A stretch of DNA of 64,000 nt. It comes from Alphaproteobacteria bacterium. Its GTDB lineage: Bacteria > Pseudomonadota > Alphaproteobacteria > Sphingomonadales > Sphingomonadaceae. The notes beneath the pieces are model-generated. The model was not told the DNA's origin. It saw nothing but the letters and a program-made list of their open reading frames with translations, and did no database searches. The stretch spans positions 1 through 64,000 of the forward strand of contig JAHJHL010000159.1 in the NCBI GenBank assembly GCA_018823905.1. Direction: 5' to 3'. The translations under genes were made by a program, and so were the position numbers. This document shows, piece by piece, positions 1 to 10,722 of the stretch (positions are counted from its first letter, which is position 1; each line of letters begins with the position of its first letter).

Positions 1-1
1 G

Positions 2-940
2 ATGATGAACAAGAATTTGGAGGATGGCGAAGCGATCGGTTCGAAATGGCTGTCGAAAGCGATCGAGACCGCGCAGAAAAAGGTCGAAGCGCGCAACTAC
101 GACATCCGCAAACAGGTCGTCGAATATGACAACGTCATGAATGACCAGCGCAAGGTGATCTACGAACAGCGCGGCGACATCATCGACAGCGAAACCGTCG
201 ACGATGTGATGACCGCGATGCGCGCCGAGACCGTGAATGCGATCGTTGCCGATGCGTGCCCGCCGGGCAGCTATCCTGAACAATGGAATATCGAGCAGAT
301 GAAGGAGCGGGTGGCCAATATCCTCGACCTGAATCCGCCGATCGATGACTGGATGCAGGAAGACGCGGTCGATCCCGAAATTTTCGAGGAACGCATTCAG
401 GCGATGGCCGATGCGGTCGCCGCCGAAAAGGCCGGGCTGGTCGATCCGGACACCTGGAAGGGTATCGAAAAATCGGTGCTTCTCCAGACGCTCGACCATC
501 AATGGAAGGAGCATCTGGCGACGCTCGACGCGCTGCGCCAGGTCGTGTTCCTGCGCGCCTATGCCCAGAAACAGCCGATCAACGAATATAAGCAGGAAGC
601 CTTTGCGCTGTTCGAACGCATGTTGTCGAACATCCGTGAGGATGTGACGCGCACCGTGGCGCGCATCGACCTGCGCTTTGACGAGCCCGAAGCGATGCCG
701 CTGCCCGACCTGCCCGATTTCCTGACCACCCACATCGACCCGTTCACCGGCGAGGACAACAGCGCCGATATCGACAGCGGCGGTTTGGGCGTAATCGCGA
801 ACACGCTGCCGCCGATGCAGATCCCGCGTCCCGATATGCCGGAGGGTGAAAATCCCTATGCGTCGCTAGAAATCAGCCGCAACGCGCCGTGCCCTTGCGG
901 ATCGGGGCGCAAGTATAAGCATTGTCACGGCCAGATCTGA
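2..940 (+). CDS. secA: Preprotein translocase subunit SecA, C-terminal part (5' truncated by window edge)
   Basis: SecA C-terminal helical domain text ([22 protein letters not shown]) and terminal SEC-C zinc motif [14 protein letters not shown]. Confidence 0.96.
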   Translation: MMNKNLEDGEAIGSKWLSKAIETAQKKVEARNYDIRKQVVEYDNVMNDQRKVIYEQRGDIIDSETVDDVMTAMRAETVNAIVADACPPGSYPEQWNIEQMKERVANILDLNPPIDDWMQEDAVDPEIFEERIQAMADAVAAEKAGLVDPDTWKGIEKSVLLQTLDHQWKEHLATLDALRQVVFLRAYAQKQPINEYKQEAFALFERMLSNIREDVTRTVARIDLRFDEPEAMPLPDLPDFLTTHIDPFTGEDNSADIDSGGLGVIANTLPPMQIPRPDMPEGENPYASLEISRNAPCPCGSGRKYKHCHGQI

Positions 941-955
941 CGCTGATCTGACGCG

Positions 956-1690
956 ATGACCGGGCTCGCCGCGCTCTTTGGCTTGACCGCGCTGCTTTAT
1001 GCCGCGGTCGGGTTCGGCGGCGGGTCGACCTACACCGCGCTGCTGTTGCTGAGCGGCGTCGCGGTCGGACTCGTTCCTGCGACCAGCCTTGCGTGCAACG
1101 TCATCGTCGTCAGCGGCGGGACGATCCGCTTCGCGCGGTCGGGCGTGATGCCGTGGGCGAAGGCGCTGCCGCTGGTCGCGGTTGCAGCGCCGCTTGCCTT
1201 CCTTGGCGGGCTGACCCCGGTGAAGCAGGGGGTGCTCGTCACGCTGCTCGGCTTGTCGCTGCTGGCCTCGGCGCTCGCGCTGCTGGTCCAGCCGCAGTCG
1301 GCGAGGCCGGTGCAGCTGTCGCCCAAGCTGTTACTGCCGATCGCGGCGGCGCTCGGCTATCTCGCGGGCGTCGTCGGCATCGGCGGCGGTATCTTTCTGG
1401 CGCCGATCCTGCACCTGATCCGCTGGGCCGAAGCCCGGGCGGTCGCCGCGACCGCGAGCCTCTTCATCCTCGTCAACAGCCTGTTCGGGCTGACCGGACA
1501 ATTGATCAAGGGGAAGGGTAGCGAGATGGTCGGCGCCGTCGCCAGCCACTGGCCGCTGCTGGTCGCGGTGCTGATCGGCGGCGCGATCGGGACTCAGCTT
1601 GCGGTGAAGAGCGGACCCGCGGTGCTGATCCGGCGGCTGACTGCCTTGCTCGTCGGTTTCGTCGCACTCCGCCTGTTGTTTGGTTTCTAA
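956..1690 (+). CDS. Sulfite exporter TauE/SafE family (TSUP) membrane protein
   Basis: Hydrophobic multi-TM protein with repeated GxGGG motifs (VGFGGGS, VGIGGGIFLAP). Confidence 0.85.
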   Translation: MTGLAALFGLTALLYAAVGFGGGSTYTALLLLSGVAVGLVPATSLACNVIVVSGGTIRFARSGVMPWAKALPLVAVAAPLAFLGGLTPVKQGVLVTLLGLSLLASALALLVQPQSARPVQLSPKLLLPIAAALGYLAGVVGIGGGIFLAPILHLIRWAEARAVAATASLFILVNSLFGLTGQLIKGKGSEMVGAVASHWPLLVAVLIGGAIGTQLAVKSGPAVLIRRLTALLVGFVALRLLFGF

Positions 1691-1837
1691 CGCTTTTTTG
1701 GGCGCTTGCCTTCCCGTGCGGCGGTGCTAGCATCGCGTGTATAAGCTTGGCGGCCACGTAGCTGACGGGCGACGCAGCAGCTGGAACAGGATGCGCCGCG
1801 CGGGCTGAAAACATCGGGCGCGGCATGGGTTGGCACG

Positions 1838-3274
1838 TTGCGTGGAAAGGGCAGGCGCATTTCCTTTTTTGACGAAATGAACAGCCAGGAAGGCGAAACC
1901 CGGTCGCCTTATCGAGACTATTGCGGGTGGTTCGAGGCCGAGGATGTGGCGCGCATCCAGCACAAGGCGGTGCAGGCCGAGGCGCTGTTCCGCACCACCG
2001 GGATTACCTTCAACGTCTATGGCGCGGTCGATGGCGATGAGCGGCTGATCCCCTTCGACGTCGTGCCGCGGATCATCTCGGCCAGCGAATGGCGCCGCCT
2101 GTCGCGCGGCATCGAACAGCGCGTGCGCGCGCTGAACGCGTTTCTCTACGACATCTATCACCGGCAGGAGATTTTGCGCGCCGGCCGGGTGCCGACCGAT
2201 CTGATCGCTGGCAATGCGGCGTTCCTGCCGATGATGATGGGGCTCGACCCGCCAGGCGGCATCTATACCCACATCAGCGGCACCGACATTGTCCGCACCG
2301 GCGCCAATGAATTTTATGTGCTCGAGGACAATGCGCGCACCCCGTCGGGGGTGTCGTACATGCTCGAAAACCGCGAAACGATGCTCCAGATGTTTCCCGA
2401 GCTGTTCGCGAAAGTGCCGGTGCGCGAGGTCAGCGATTATCCGATCAACCTGCTCAAATCGCTCGCCGCCTGTGCGCCGCCCGCATGCGGTGGGACACCG
2501 ACGGTCGCGGTGCTGACCCCGGGCATCCACAACAGCGCCTATTATGAGCATAGCTATCTGGCCGACCATATGGGCGCCGAACTGGTCGAGGGGCATGACC
2601 TGCGCGTCGTTGACGGGCGCGTCGCGATGCGTACCACGCAGGGGTATAAGGCGATCGACGTCATCTATCGCCGCGTCGATGATGATTTCCTCGATCCGCT
2701 GAACTTCCGACCCGATTCGATGCTGGGCGTGCCCGGCATCTGGGACGTCTATCGCGCTGGGGGCATCACCATCGCCAATGCGCCGGGGACCGGCATCGCC
2801 GATGATAAGGCATTGTACAGCTACATGCCCGACATCATCGAATTTTATACCGGGGAAAAGGCGCTGCTGCCGAACGTGCCCACCTGGCGCTGTTCCGAGC
2901 CCGAGCATCTCCGCGAAGTGCTCGACCGCTTGCCCGAACTGGTGGTCAAAGAAGTGCATGGATCGGGCGGCTACGGAATGCTCGTCGGCCCCGCCGCGAG
3001 CAAGAAGGAACTCGCGGCCTTCCGGGCCAAGCTGGAAGCCAACCCGAGCAACTATATCGCGCAGCCGACGCTGTCGCTCTCGACGGTGCCGATCTTTACG
3101 AAGAAGGGGCTGGCGCCGCGTCACGTCGATCTGCGGCCGTTCGTGCTGATGTCGCCGCAGGGGATCACGATCACGCCGGGCGGGCTGACGCGGGTTGCGA
3201 TGACACGGGGGTCGCTGGTGGTCAATTCGAGCCAGGGTGGTGGCACCAAAGATACGTGGGTATTGGAAGACTGA
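1838..3274 (+). CDS. Circularly permuted ATP-grasp family protein
   Basis: FFDEMN..GETRSPYRDY N-terminus, VLEDNARTPSGVSYMLENRE, VVKEVHGSGGYGMLVGP; first gene of the alpha-E/transglutaminase/Anbu operon. Start uncertain (TTG 1838 or ATG 1877). Confidence 0.9.
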   Translation: MRGKGRRISFFDEMNSQEGETRSPYRDYCGWFEAEDVARIQHKAVQAEALFRTTGITFNVYGAVDGDERLIPFDVVPRIISASEWRRLSRGIEQRVRALNAFLYDIYHRQEILRAGRVPTDLIAGNAAFLPMMMGLDPPGGIYTHISGTDIVRTGANEFYVLEDNARTPSGVSYMLENRETMLQMFPELFAKVPVREVSDYPINLLKSLAACAPPACGGTPTVAVLTPGIHNSAYYEHSYLADHMGAELVEGHDLRVVDGRVAMRTTQGYKAIDVIYRRVDDDFLDPLNFRPDSMLGVPGIWDVYRAGGITIANAPGTGIADDKALYSYMPDIIEFYTGEKALLPNVPTWRCSEPEHLREVLDRLPELVVKEVHGSGGYGMLVGPAASKKELAAFRAKLEANPSNYIAQPTLSLSTVPIFTKKGLAPRHVDLRPFVLMSPQGITITPGGLTRVAMTRGSLVVNSSQGGGTKDTWVLED

Positions 3275-4215
3275 TGCTGGGCAAGACCGCAGGCAGCCTC
3301 TTCTGGATGGCGCGATACCTTGAGCGCAGCGAGAATAATGCGCGGCTTATCGACGCTGGGTTCCGTATTGCGCTGACGCGATCGAGCACCGCTGCCGCCG
3401 AATGGAAATCGGTGCTGGTCACTGCTGGGGTCAATCAGGCATTTCAGGCGGCGCATGGCGATTATAGTTCGGCGCGGGTGATCGATTTCCTGCTCCGCGA
3501 CCCGGCCAACCCGTCGAGCATATTGTCGGTGATCCGCCAGGCGCGCGACAATGCGCGCACCGCGCGCACCGCGCTGACCCGCGAGACATGGGAGGCGGTC
3601 AACACCAGCTGGATGACGCTAACCGCGCTGCTCAAACGGCAAGTGCGCGAGGATGATCTCCCCGATGTACTGACAACGATCCGCCAGCAGAGCGCGCAGG
3701 TGCGCGGTGCGCTGAATGGCACGATGCTGCGCAACGACGGCTATCATTTTGCGCTGCTCGGCACCTATCTCGAACGCGCCGACAACACCGCGCGCATCCT
3801 CGACGTCAAATATTATCTGCTGTTGCCTTCGGTCGCGCATATCGGCACCTCGATCGATAATGTGCAGTGGGAGACGATCCTGCGCTCGGTGTCGGCGCAC
3901 CGCGCCTACCGCTGGCTGTACGGGGCAGAGATCAGCGCGCTGAAGATCGCCGAATTCCTGATCCTGTATCCGCAGATGCCGCGCAGCCTGGCCTTTTGCA
4001 GCGAGCGGATGGAGAATCATCTCGCCCAGCTGCAACGCCATTATGGCGAGGAGACCGAGGCGTGGCGGCTGGCGCACGCGCTGAGCCACGAAAAACTCAA
4101 CGCGCCGATCCAGTCGATCTTCGACGGCGGGCTCCACCAATATGTGACTGGCTTCCTGCGCGATACTGCCAACCTCGCGCGGCAGGTCGAGCGCGATTAT
4201 CGGTTTGTCGAATGA
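3274..4215 (+). CDS. Alpha-E domain-containing protein
   Basis: MLGKTAGSLFWMARYLERSENNARLIDAG signature; ATGA overlap with the upstream gene. Confidence 0.92.
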   Translation: MLGKTAGSLFWMARYLERSENNARLIDAGFRIALTRSSTAAAEWKSVLVTAGVNQAFQAAHGDYSSARVIDFLLRDPANPSSILSVIRQARDNARTARTALTRETWEAVNTSWMTLTALLKRQVREDDLPDVLTTIRQQSAQVRGALNGTMLRNDGYHFALLGTYLERADNTARILDVKYYLLLPSVAHIGTSIDNVQWETILRSVSAHRAYRWLYGAEISALKIAEFLILYPQMPRSLAFCSERMENHLAQLQRHYGEETEAWRLAHALSHEKLNAPIQSIFDGGLHQYVTGFLRDTANLARQVERDYRFVE

Positions 4216-5015
4216 AACTTCGTGTCGAACATATCACCCGCTATCAATATGATGCGCCGGTCAAATATGCGCTGCAGCAGCTCAAGCTGACGCCCAAGGA
4301 CCGGCCGGGGCAGCAGCATATTGTCGACTGGGCGATCGACATCGAAGGCGGCACGCAGCAGCTGCATTATACCGATCATCACGGCAATGGCGTCGATCTG
4401 ATTGCGATCGATGGCGGGGTGACCGAGCTGACGATCCGTTGCCATGGCACGGTGGAACTGGAGACATGGGATGGGGTGATCGGGGCGCACCGCGGCGCCA
4501 TGCCGCTGTGGACCTTTCTGCGGCCGACCCCGCTGACGCGCGCGGGGCGGCAAGTGCGCGCGCTGACCGCGCAGCTGGGCCGCGATTACGCCAATGACAT
4601 CGAACGCGCGCACGCGCTGTCGGCATTGATCATCGACCGGCTGGCGTACCGGATCGGCTTTACCGATGCGGAGACGACCGCCGAACAGGCGCTCGGCAGC
4701 GAGGGCGGGGTGTGCCAGGATCACGCCCATATCTTCATCGCCGCGATGCGCCATCTGGGGCACCCCGCGCGCTATGTGTCGGGCTATCTGATGATGAATG
4801 ACCGGACGCAGCAGGACGCGACCCATGCGTGGGCGGAGGCGCATTTCGATCACATTGGGTGGATCGGGTTCGACGTCAGCAACGGCCATTCGCCCGATCA
4901 GCGCTATATCCGGGTTGCCACCGGCCTCGATTACCGCGATGCCGCGCCCGTTCGGGGGATGCGTTATGGTGCGGCGCAGGAAAATCTGGTTGTCCAATTG
5001 CAGGTCCAGCAATAA
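4212..5015 (+). CDS. Transglutaminase-like family protein
   Basis: MKLRVEHITRYQYDAPV N-terminal beta region; GGVCQDHAHIFIAAMRHLGHPARYVSGY (Cys) and THAWAEAHF (His) core; ATGA overlap with the upstream gene. Confidence 0.92.
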   Translation: MKLRVEHITRYQYDAPVKYALQQLKLTPKDRPGQQHIVDWAIDIEGGTQQLHYTDHHGNGVDLIAIDGGVTELTIRCHGTVELETWDGVIGAHRGAMPLWTFLRPTPLTRAGRQVRALTAQLGRDYANDIERAHALSALIIDRLAYRIGFTDAETTAEQALGSEGGVCQDHAHIFIAAMRHLGHPARYVSGYLMMNDRTQQDATHAWAEAHFDHIGWIGFDVSNGHSPDQRYIRVATGLDYRDAAPVRGMRYGAAQENLVVQLQVQQ

Positions 5016-5063
5016 GCGGACCGAGGGCGGCTGAAACGATCCGGGGCGGGGATACGGGATTCG

Positions 5064-5795
5064 ATGACTTATTGCGTTGGCATGCGTTTGAACAAGGGGC
5101 TGGTGTTCATGTCGGACACCCGTACCAACGCGGGTGTCGACGACATCGCGCAGGTGCGCAAGATGCGCAGCTGGCACGTGCCGGGCGAGCGCGTCATCAC
5201 TTTGATGTCGGCGGGCAATCTGGCGACGACGCAGGCCGTGGTCAGCCTGCTCGACGAACGCACCAAGGCGCCCGAAGACCGCCACCCGTCGATCCTTGAA
5301 GCGCCATCGATTTTCCAGATCGCGACGATCGTCGGCGAAACGCTGCGCCAGATCGTCATGCGGCATAATCCCGAAGGACCGGCGGCCGCCTCGCCGTTTC
5401 GCGCTTCGCTGATCGTCGGCGGGCAGATCAAGGGCGCCGAACCGCGACTGTTCCTGATCTATCCCGAGGGCAATTTTATCGAGGCGGGTGAGGACAATCC
5501 GTTCTTCCAGATCGGCGAGACCAAATATGGCCGCCCGATCATCGTGCGTTCCTATGATCCGGCGATGTCGTTCGAGGATGCGGTCAAGCTGCTGTGCGTG
5601 TCGTTCGATTCGACGATCCGCGCGAACGCGGGGGTCGATTTGCCGATCGACCTCAAGATCCACGAACGCGACGATTATACGACGGTGCGCGAGCGGCGCT
5701 TCGAGCGCGGCGACCGCTATTTCGACAGTGTCGCCAACGGCTGGGCCGAAGCGCTGGGGATCGCGCTGGCCGAGCTTCCCGACTTTCATTTCTGA
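5064..5795 (+). CDS. Proteasome-type protease (Anbu-like)
   Basis: MTYCVGMRLNKGLVFMSDTRTNAGVDDIAQVRKM, typical Anbu N-terminus; co-oriented after the ATP-grasp/alpha-E/transglutaminase genes. Confidence 0.9.
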   Translation: MTYCVGMRLNKGLVFMSDTRTNAGVDDIAQVRKMRSWHVPGERVITLMSAGNLATTQAVVSLLDERTKAPEDRHPSILEAPSIFQIATIVGETLRQIVMRHNPEGPAAASPFRASLIVGGQIKGAEPRLFLIYPEGNFIEAGEDNPFFQIGETKYGRPIIVRSYDPAMSFEDAVKLLCVSFDSTIRANAGVDLPIDLKIHERDDYTTVRERRFERGDRYFDSVANGWAEALGIALAELPDFHF

Positions 5796-5841
5796 TCGCC
5801 TTCGGCCACCGTCATCGGGTGCCGGATCGGGAGGGGTTGCT

Positions 5842-7029
5842 ATGATACGCTGGATTGCCGCTGCGTTTGTTTTGACCGCGACGCCAGCGGCTGCCGATGA
5901 GGCGCGCTTCGACAAGGCGCTGGACGATTTCCGCGCGGTGCATCGCGCCGAAATGCGCAAGGCGAATATCGTGGGCAGCAGCCTCTACGTTGTCCGCAAT
6001 GGGCAGACCGTCGCTGCCGATCATCTGGGCGAGCAGGATGTCGAGGCGAACGTCCCGGTCGATGCCCGGACGATCTATCATTGGGCATCGGTGACCAAGA
6101 CGATGACCGGCATCGCGATCATGCAGCTGCGCGATCGCGGGCTGCTTTCGCTCGATGACCCGGTCGTCAAATATGTGCCGGAGCTGACGGCGGTGCACAA
6201 TCGCTATGGCGATACCGGCGCGATCACGCTGCGCCAGCTGATGAGCCACAGCGCAGGGTTTCGCAGCGGCACCTGGCCGTGGCGCGAGCATGACTGGCAG
6301 CCGTTCGAGCCGGCGGGCTGGTCGCAGCTGGCGGCGATGCTGCCCTACACTGCGGTCGACTTCAAACCGGGCAGCCGGTTCGGCTATTCCAACCCGGGTA
6401 TCGTCTATCTGGGTCAGGTGATCGAGCGGCTGTCGGGCGAGGATTATGAAGTCTATATCGACAAAAATATCCTGAAGCCGCTGGCCATGCACGACAGCTA
6501 TTTCGACCGCACGCCGCCGCACCTGCTGCCGCATCGCTCGCACAGCTATTTTGTCCGCGATGGCAAGTGGGTCGCGGCGCCCTTCGATGTCGATACCGGG
6601 GTGACGGTGTCGAACGGCGGGCTCAACGCGCCGATGCCCGACATGGCCAAATATCTAGCGTTCCTGCTCGGCAATCCGGCGCGTGCCGCCGATTACGATC
6701 TGGTGCTAAAACGCTCGTCGCTGGAGGAAATGTGGGTGCCCCAGATTTCGGCGGGCGAGGATTCCACCCAAGGCCGCATGGCGACGACGACGCAGAGCGG
6801 CCTTTCGTTTTTCGTCGACCGCGCCCGGGGCGTGCGTATCGTCGGGCATAATGGCGACCAGAACGGGTTTCGCGCCTATCTGAGCTTTTGTCCCGACCAG
6901 CGTGTTGGCAGCCTGTTGGCGTTCAATACCGAGACGAAGGGCGTGCAGAACAGCCCGGCCAATCGCGAGACGGCGGAATCGCGGATAGCGCTGGCGACTG
7001 ATCGCTTGTGCGAGGCATTGGCAGAATAG
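5842..7029 (+). CDS. Serine hydrolase, beta-lactamase/class C-like, secreted
   Basis: Signal peptide MIRWIAAAFVLTATPAAADE; SVTK (SxxK) and YSN motifs. Confidence 0.88.
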   Translation: MIRWIAAAFVLTATPAAADEARFDKALDDFRAVHRAEMRKANIVGSSLYVVRNGQTVAADHLGEQDVEANVPVDARTIYHWASVTKTMTGIAIMQLRDRGLLSLDDPVVKYVPELTAVHNRYGDTGAITLRQLMSHSAGFRSGTWPWREHDWQPFEPAGWSQLAAMLPYTAVDFKPGSRFGYSNPGIVYLGQVIERLSGEDYEVYIDKNILKPLAMHDSYFDRTPPHLLPHRSHSYFVRDGKWVAAPFDVDTGVTVSNGGLNAPMPDMAKYLAFLLGNPARAADYDLVLKRSSLEEMWVPQISAGEDSTQGRMATTTQSGLSFFVDRARGVRIVGHNGDQNGFRAYLSFCPDQRVGSLLAFNTETKGVQNSPANRETAESRIALATDRLCEALAE

Positions 7030-7037
7030 CCCATCAT

Positions 7038-7152
7038 CGTCGCCCCCGCGAAGGACGTTTCAGAGTCACGTGCCTCTGAACGCGGCCGCAATCGGCCTTA
7101 CCCTGCCTCGCTGCGTAAACCGACAGCGGCCCCCGCCTTCGCAGGGGCGACG
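7038..7152. repeat. Intergenic inverted-repeat element with about 17-bp terminal inverted repeats
   Basis: CGTCGCCCCCGCGAAGG (7038-7054) versus CCTTCGCAGGGGCGACG (7136-7152), one mismatch; lies between convergent genes. Confidence 0.75.
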
Positions 7153-7156
7153 ATTC

Positions 7157-9121
<1,965 letters not shown>

Positions 9122-9219
9122 GTCTGCTTCTCCCGCTTTCGATTTGACTCGGTTGCTGGCTGCGATAACCCGCGAGCCACAAGTTGCAAGGCGCGATGGC
9201 GCCGACAAAGGGGCGGAAT

Positions 9220-10722
9220 ATGGTTCAACTGGGCCAAGCGATAGGTGATCTGCTCGACCGGCTGGGGGTTTCCCGCGCGGCGTGGACCGAAGGGACAATG
9301 CCAGCCGTGACGCCGCTGACCGGCGAACAGCTTGGCATGGTCCAGACCGTCGATGCTGCGGCAATCGACGAGTCGCTCGATCGGGCGAGCGCCGCGTTCC
9401 GCAGCTGGCGTCATGTTCCTGCCCCGCGCCGCGGCGAACTGGTACGGCTGTGGGGCGAAGAATTGCGCGCAGCGAAAGATGATCTGGCCCGGCTGGTGAC
9501 GATCGAGGCGGGCAAGATCCCGTCCGAGAGCGCGGGCGAGGTGCAGGAGATGATCGACATTTGCGACTTCGCGGTCGGGCTGTCGCGCCAGCTTTACGGG
9601 CTGACGATTGCGACCGAGCGCCCGGGGCATCGGATGATGGAGGTCTGGCACCCGCTGGGCGTCGTCGGCGTGATTTCGGCGTTCAACTTTCCGGTCGCGG
9701 TGTGGGCGTGGAATGCGGCGCTGGCGCTGGTGTGCGGCAACAGCGTGGTTTGGAAGCCGTCGGAAAAGACGCCGCTCACCGCATTGGCGGTGCAAGCGGT
9801 GTTCGCGCGCGCGATGGCGCGGTTTGGCGATGCGCCGGAAGGGCTCGCGCAATTGCTGATCGGTGGGCGTGAAGCGGGTGAGACGCTGGTCGACGACAAG
9901 CGCGTCGCGCTCGTCTCCGCAACCGGCTCGACGCGGATGGGACGCAGCGTGGCGCCGCGGCTTGCGTCGCGTTTTGCGGGCGCGATTCTGGAGCTCGGCG
10001 GTAACAATGGTGCGATCGTCGCGCCGTCGGCGGACCTCGATCTGGCGCTGCGCGGCGTGGCGTTCGGCGCGATGGGGACGGCGGGGCAGCGCTGCACGAC
10101 GACGCGGCGGTTGTTCCTGCACGACAGTATCTACGACGGCTTCGTCGCGCGGTTGAAAGCCGCCTATGCCAGCGTGGGCGTCGGCAATCCGCTGGAGGGC
10201 GAGGCGCTGGTCGGGCCGCTGATCGACCGGGTCGCCTACGAGATGATGCAGGAGGCGCTGGCAGCGGCCAAGGCTGTGGGTGGTGTCGTCCATGGCGGCG
10301 AGCGGGTCGGCGAGGGAGCAAGCCATTATGTCCGTCCCGCGCTCGTCGAAATGCCGGGCCAAGTCGGGCCGGTGCTCGAAGAGACCTTTGCGCCAATCCT
10401 TTATGTCATACGCTATTACGATCTCGACGCGGTGATCGAGCTTCACAACGACGTCGCCGCAGGGCTGTCGTCGGCGATCTTCACCACCGACGTGCGCGAA
10501 GCCGAGCGGTTCCTGGCCGCCAGCGACTGCGGGATCGCCAACGTCAACCTGGGGACGAGCGGCGCCGAGATCGGCGGAGCGTTCGGCGGCGAGAAGGAGA
10601 CCGGCGGCGGGCGCGAAAGCGGGTCGGATTCGTGGCGCCAATATATGCGGCGCGCGACCAATACGATCAATTATTCCGATGCACTGCCGCTGGCGCAGGG
10701 TGTGAGTTTCGATATCGGCTAG
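9220..10722 (+). CDS. Aldehyde dehydrogenase family protein (ALDH7 / piperideine-6-carboxylate dehydrogenase type)
   Basis: [70 protein letters not shown]. Confidence 0.9.
   Translation: MVQLGQAIGDLLDRLGVSRAAWTEGTMPAVTPLTGEQLGMVQTVDAAAIDESLDRASAAFRSWRHVPAPRRGELVRLWGEELRAAKDDLARLVTIEAGKIPSESAGEVQEMIDICDFAVGLSRQLYGLTIATERPGHRMMEVWHPLGVVGVISAFNFPVAVWAWNAALALVCGNSVVWKPSEKTPLTALAVQAVFARAMARFGDAPEGLAQLLIGGREAGETLVDDKRVALVSATGSTRMGRSVAPRLASRFAGAILELGGNNGAIVAPSADLDLALRGVAFGAMGTAGQRCTTTRRLFLHDSIYDGFVARLKAAYASVGVGNPLEGEALVGPLIDRVAYEMMQEALAAAKAVGGVVHGGERVGEGASHYVRPALVEMPGQVGPVLEETFAPILYVIRYYDLDAVIELHNDVAAGLSSAIFTTDVREAERFLAASDCGIANVNLGTSGAEIGGAFGGEKETGGGRESGSDSWRQYMRRATNTINYSDALPLAQGVSFDIG

Noticed and set aside
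1727-3124. 465-aa minus-strand ORF opposite the ATP-grasp gene
   Set aside because: Shadow ORF on the strand opposite a clear conserved family; Arg/His/Asp/Gln-rich composition typical of antisense GC-rich frames.
4197-5960. 587-aa minus-strand ORF
   Set aside because: Antisense to transglutaminase-like and Anbu genes; no recognisable domain.
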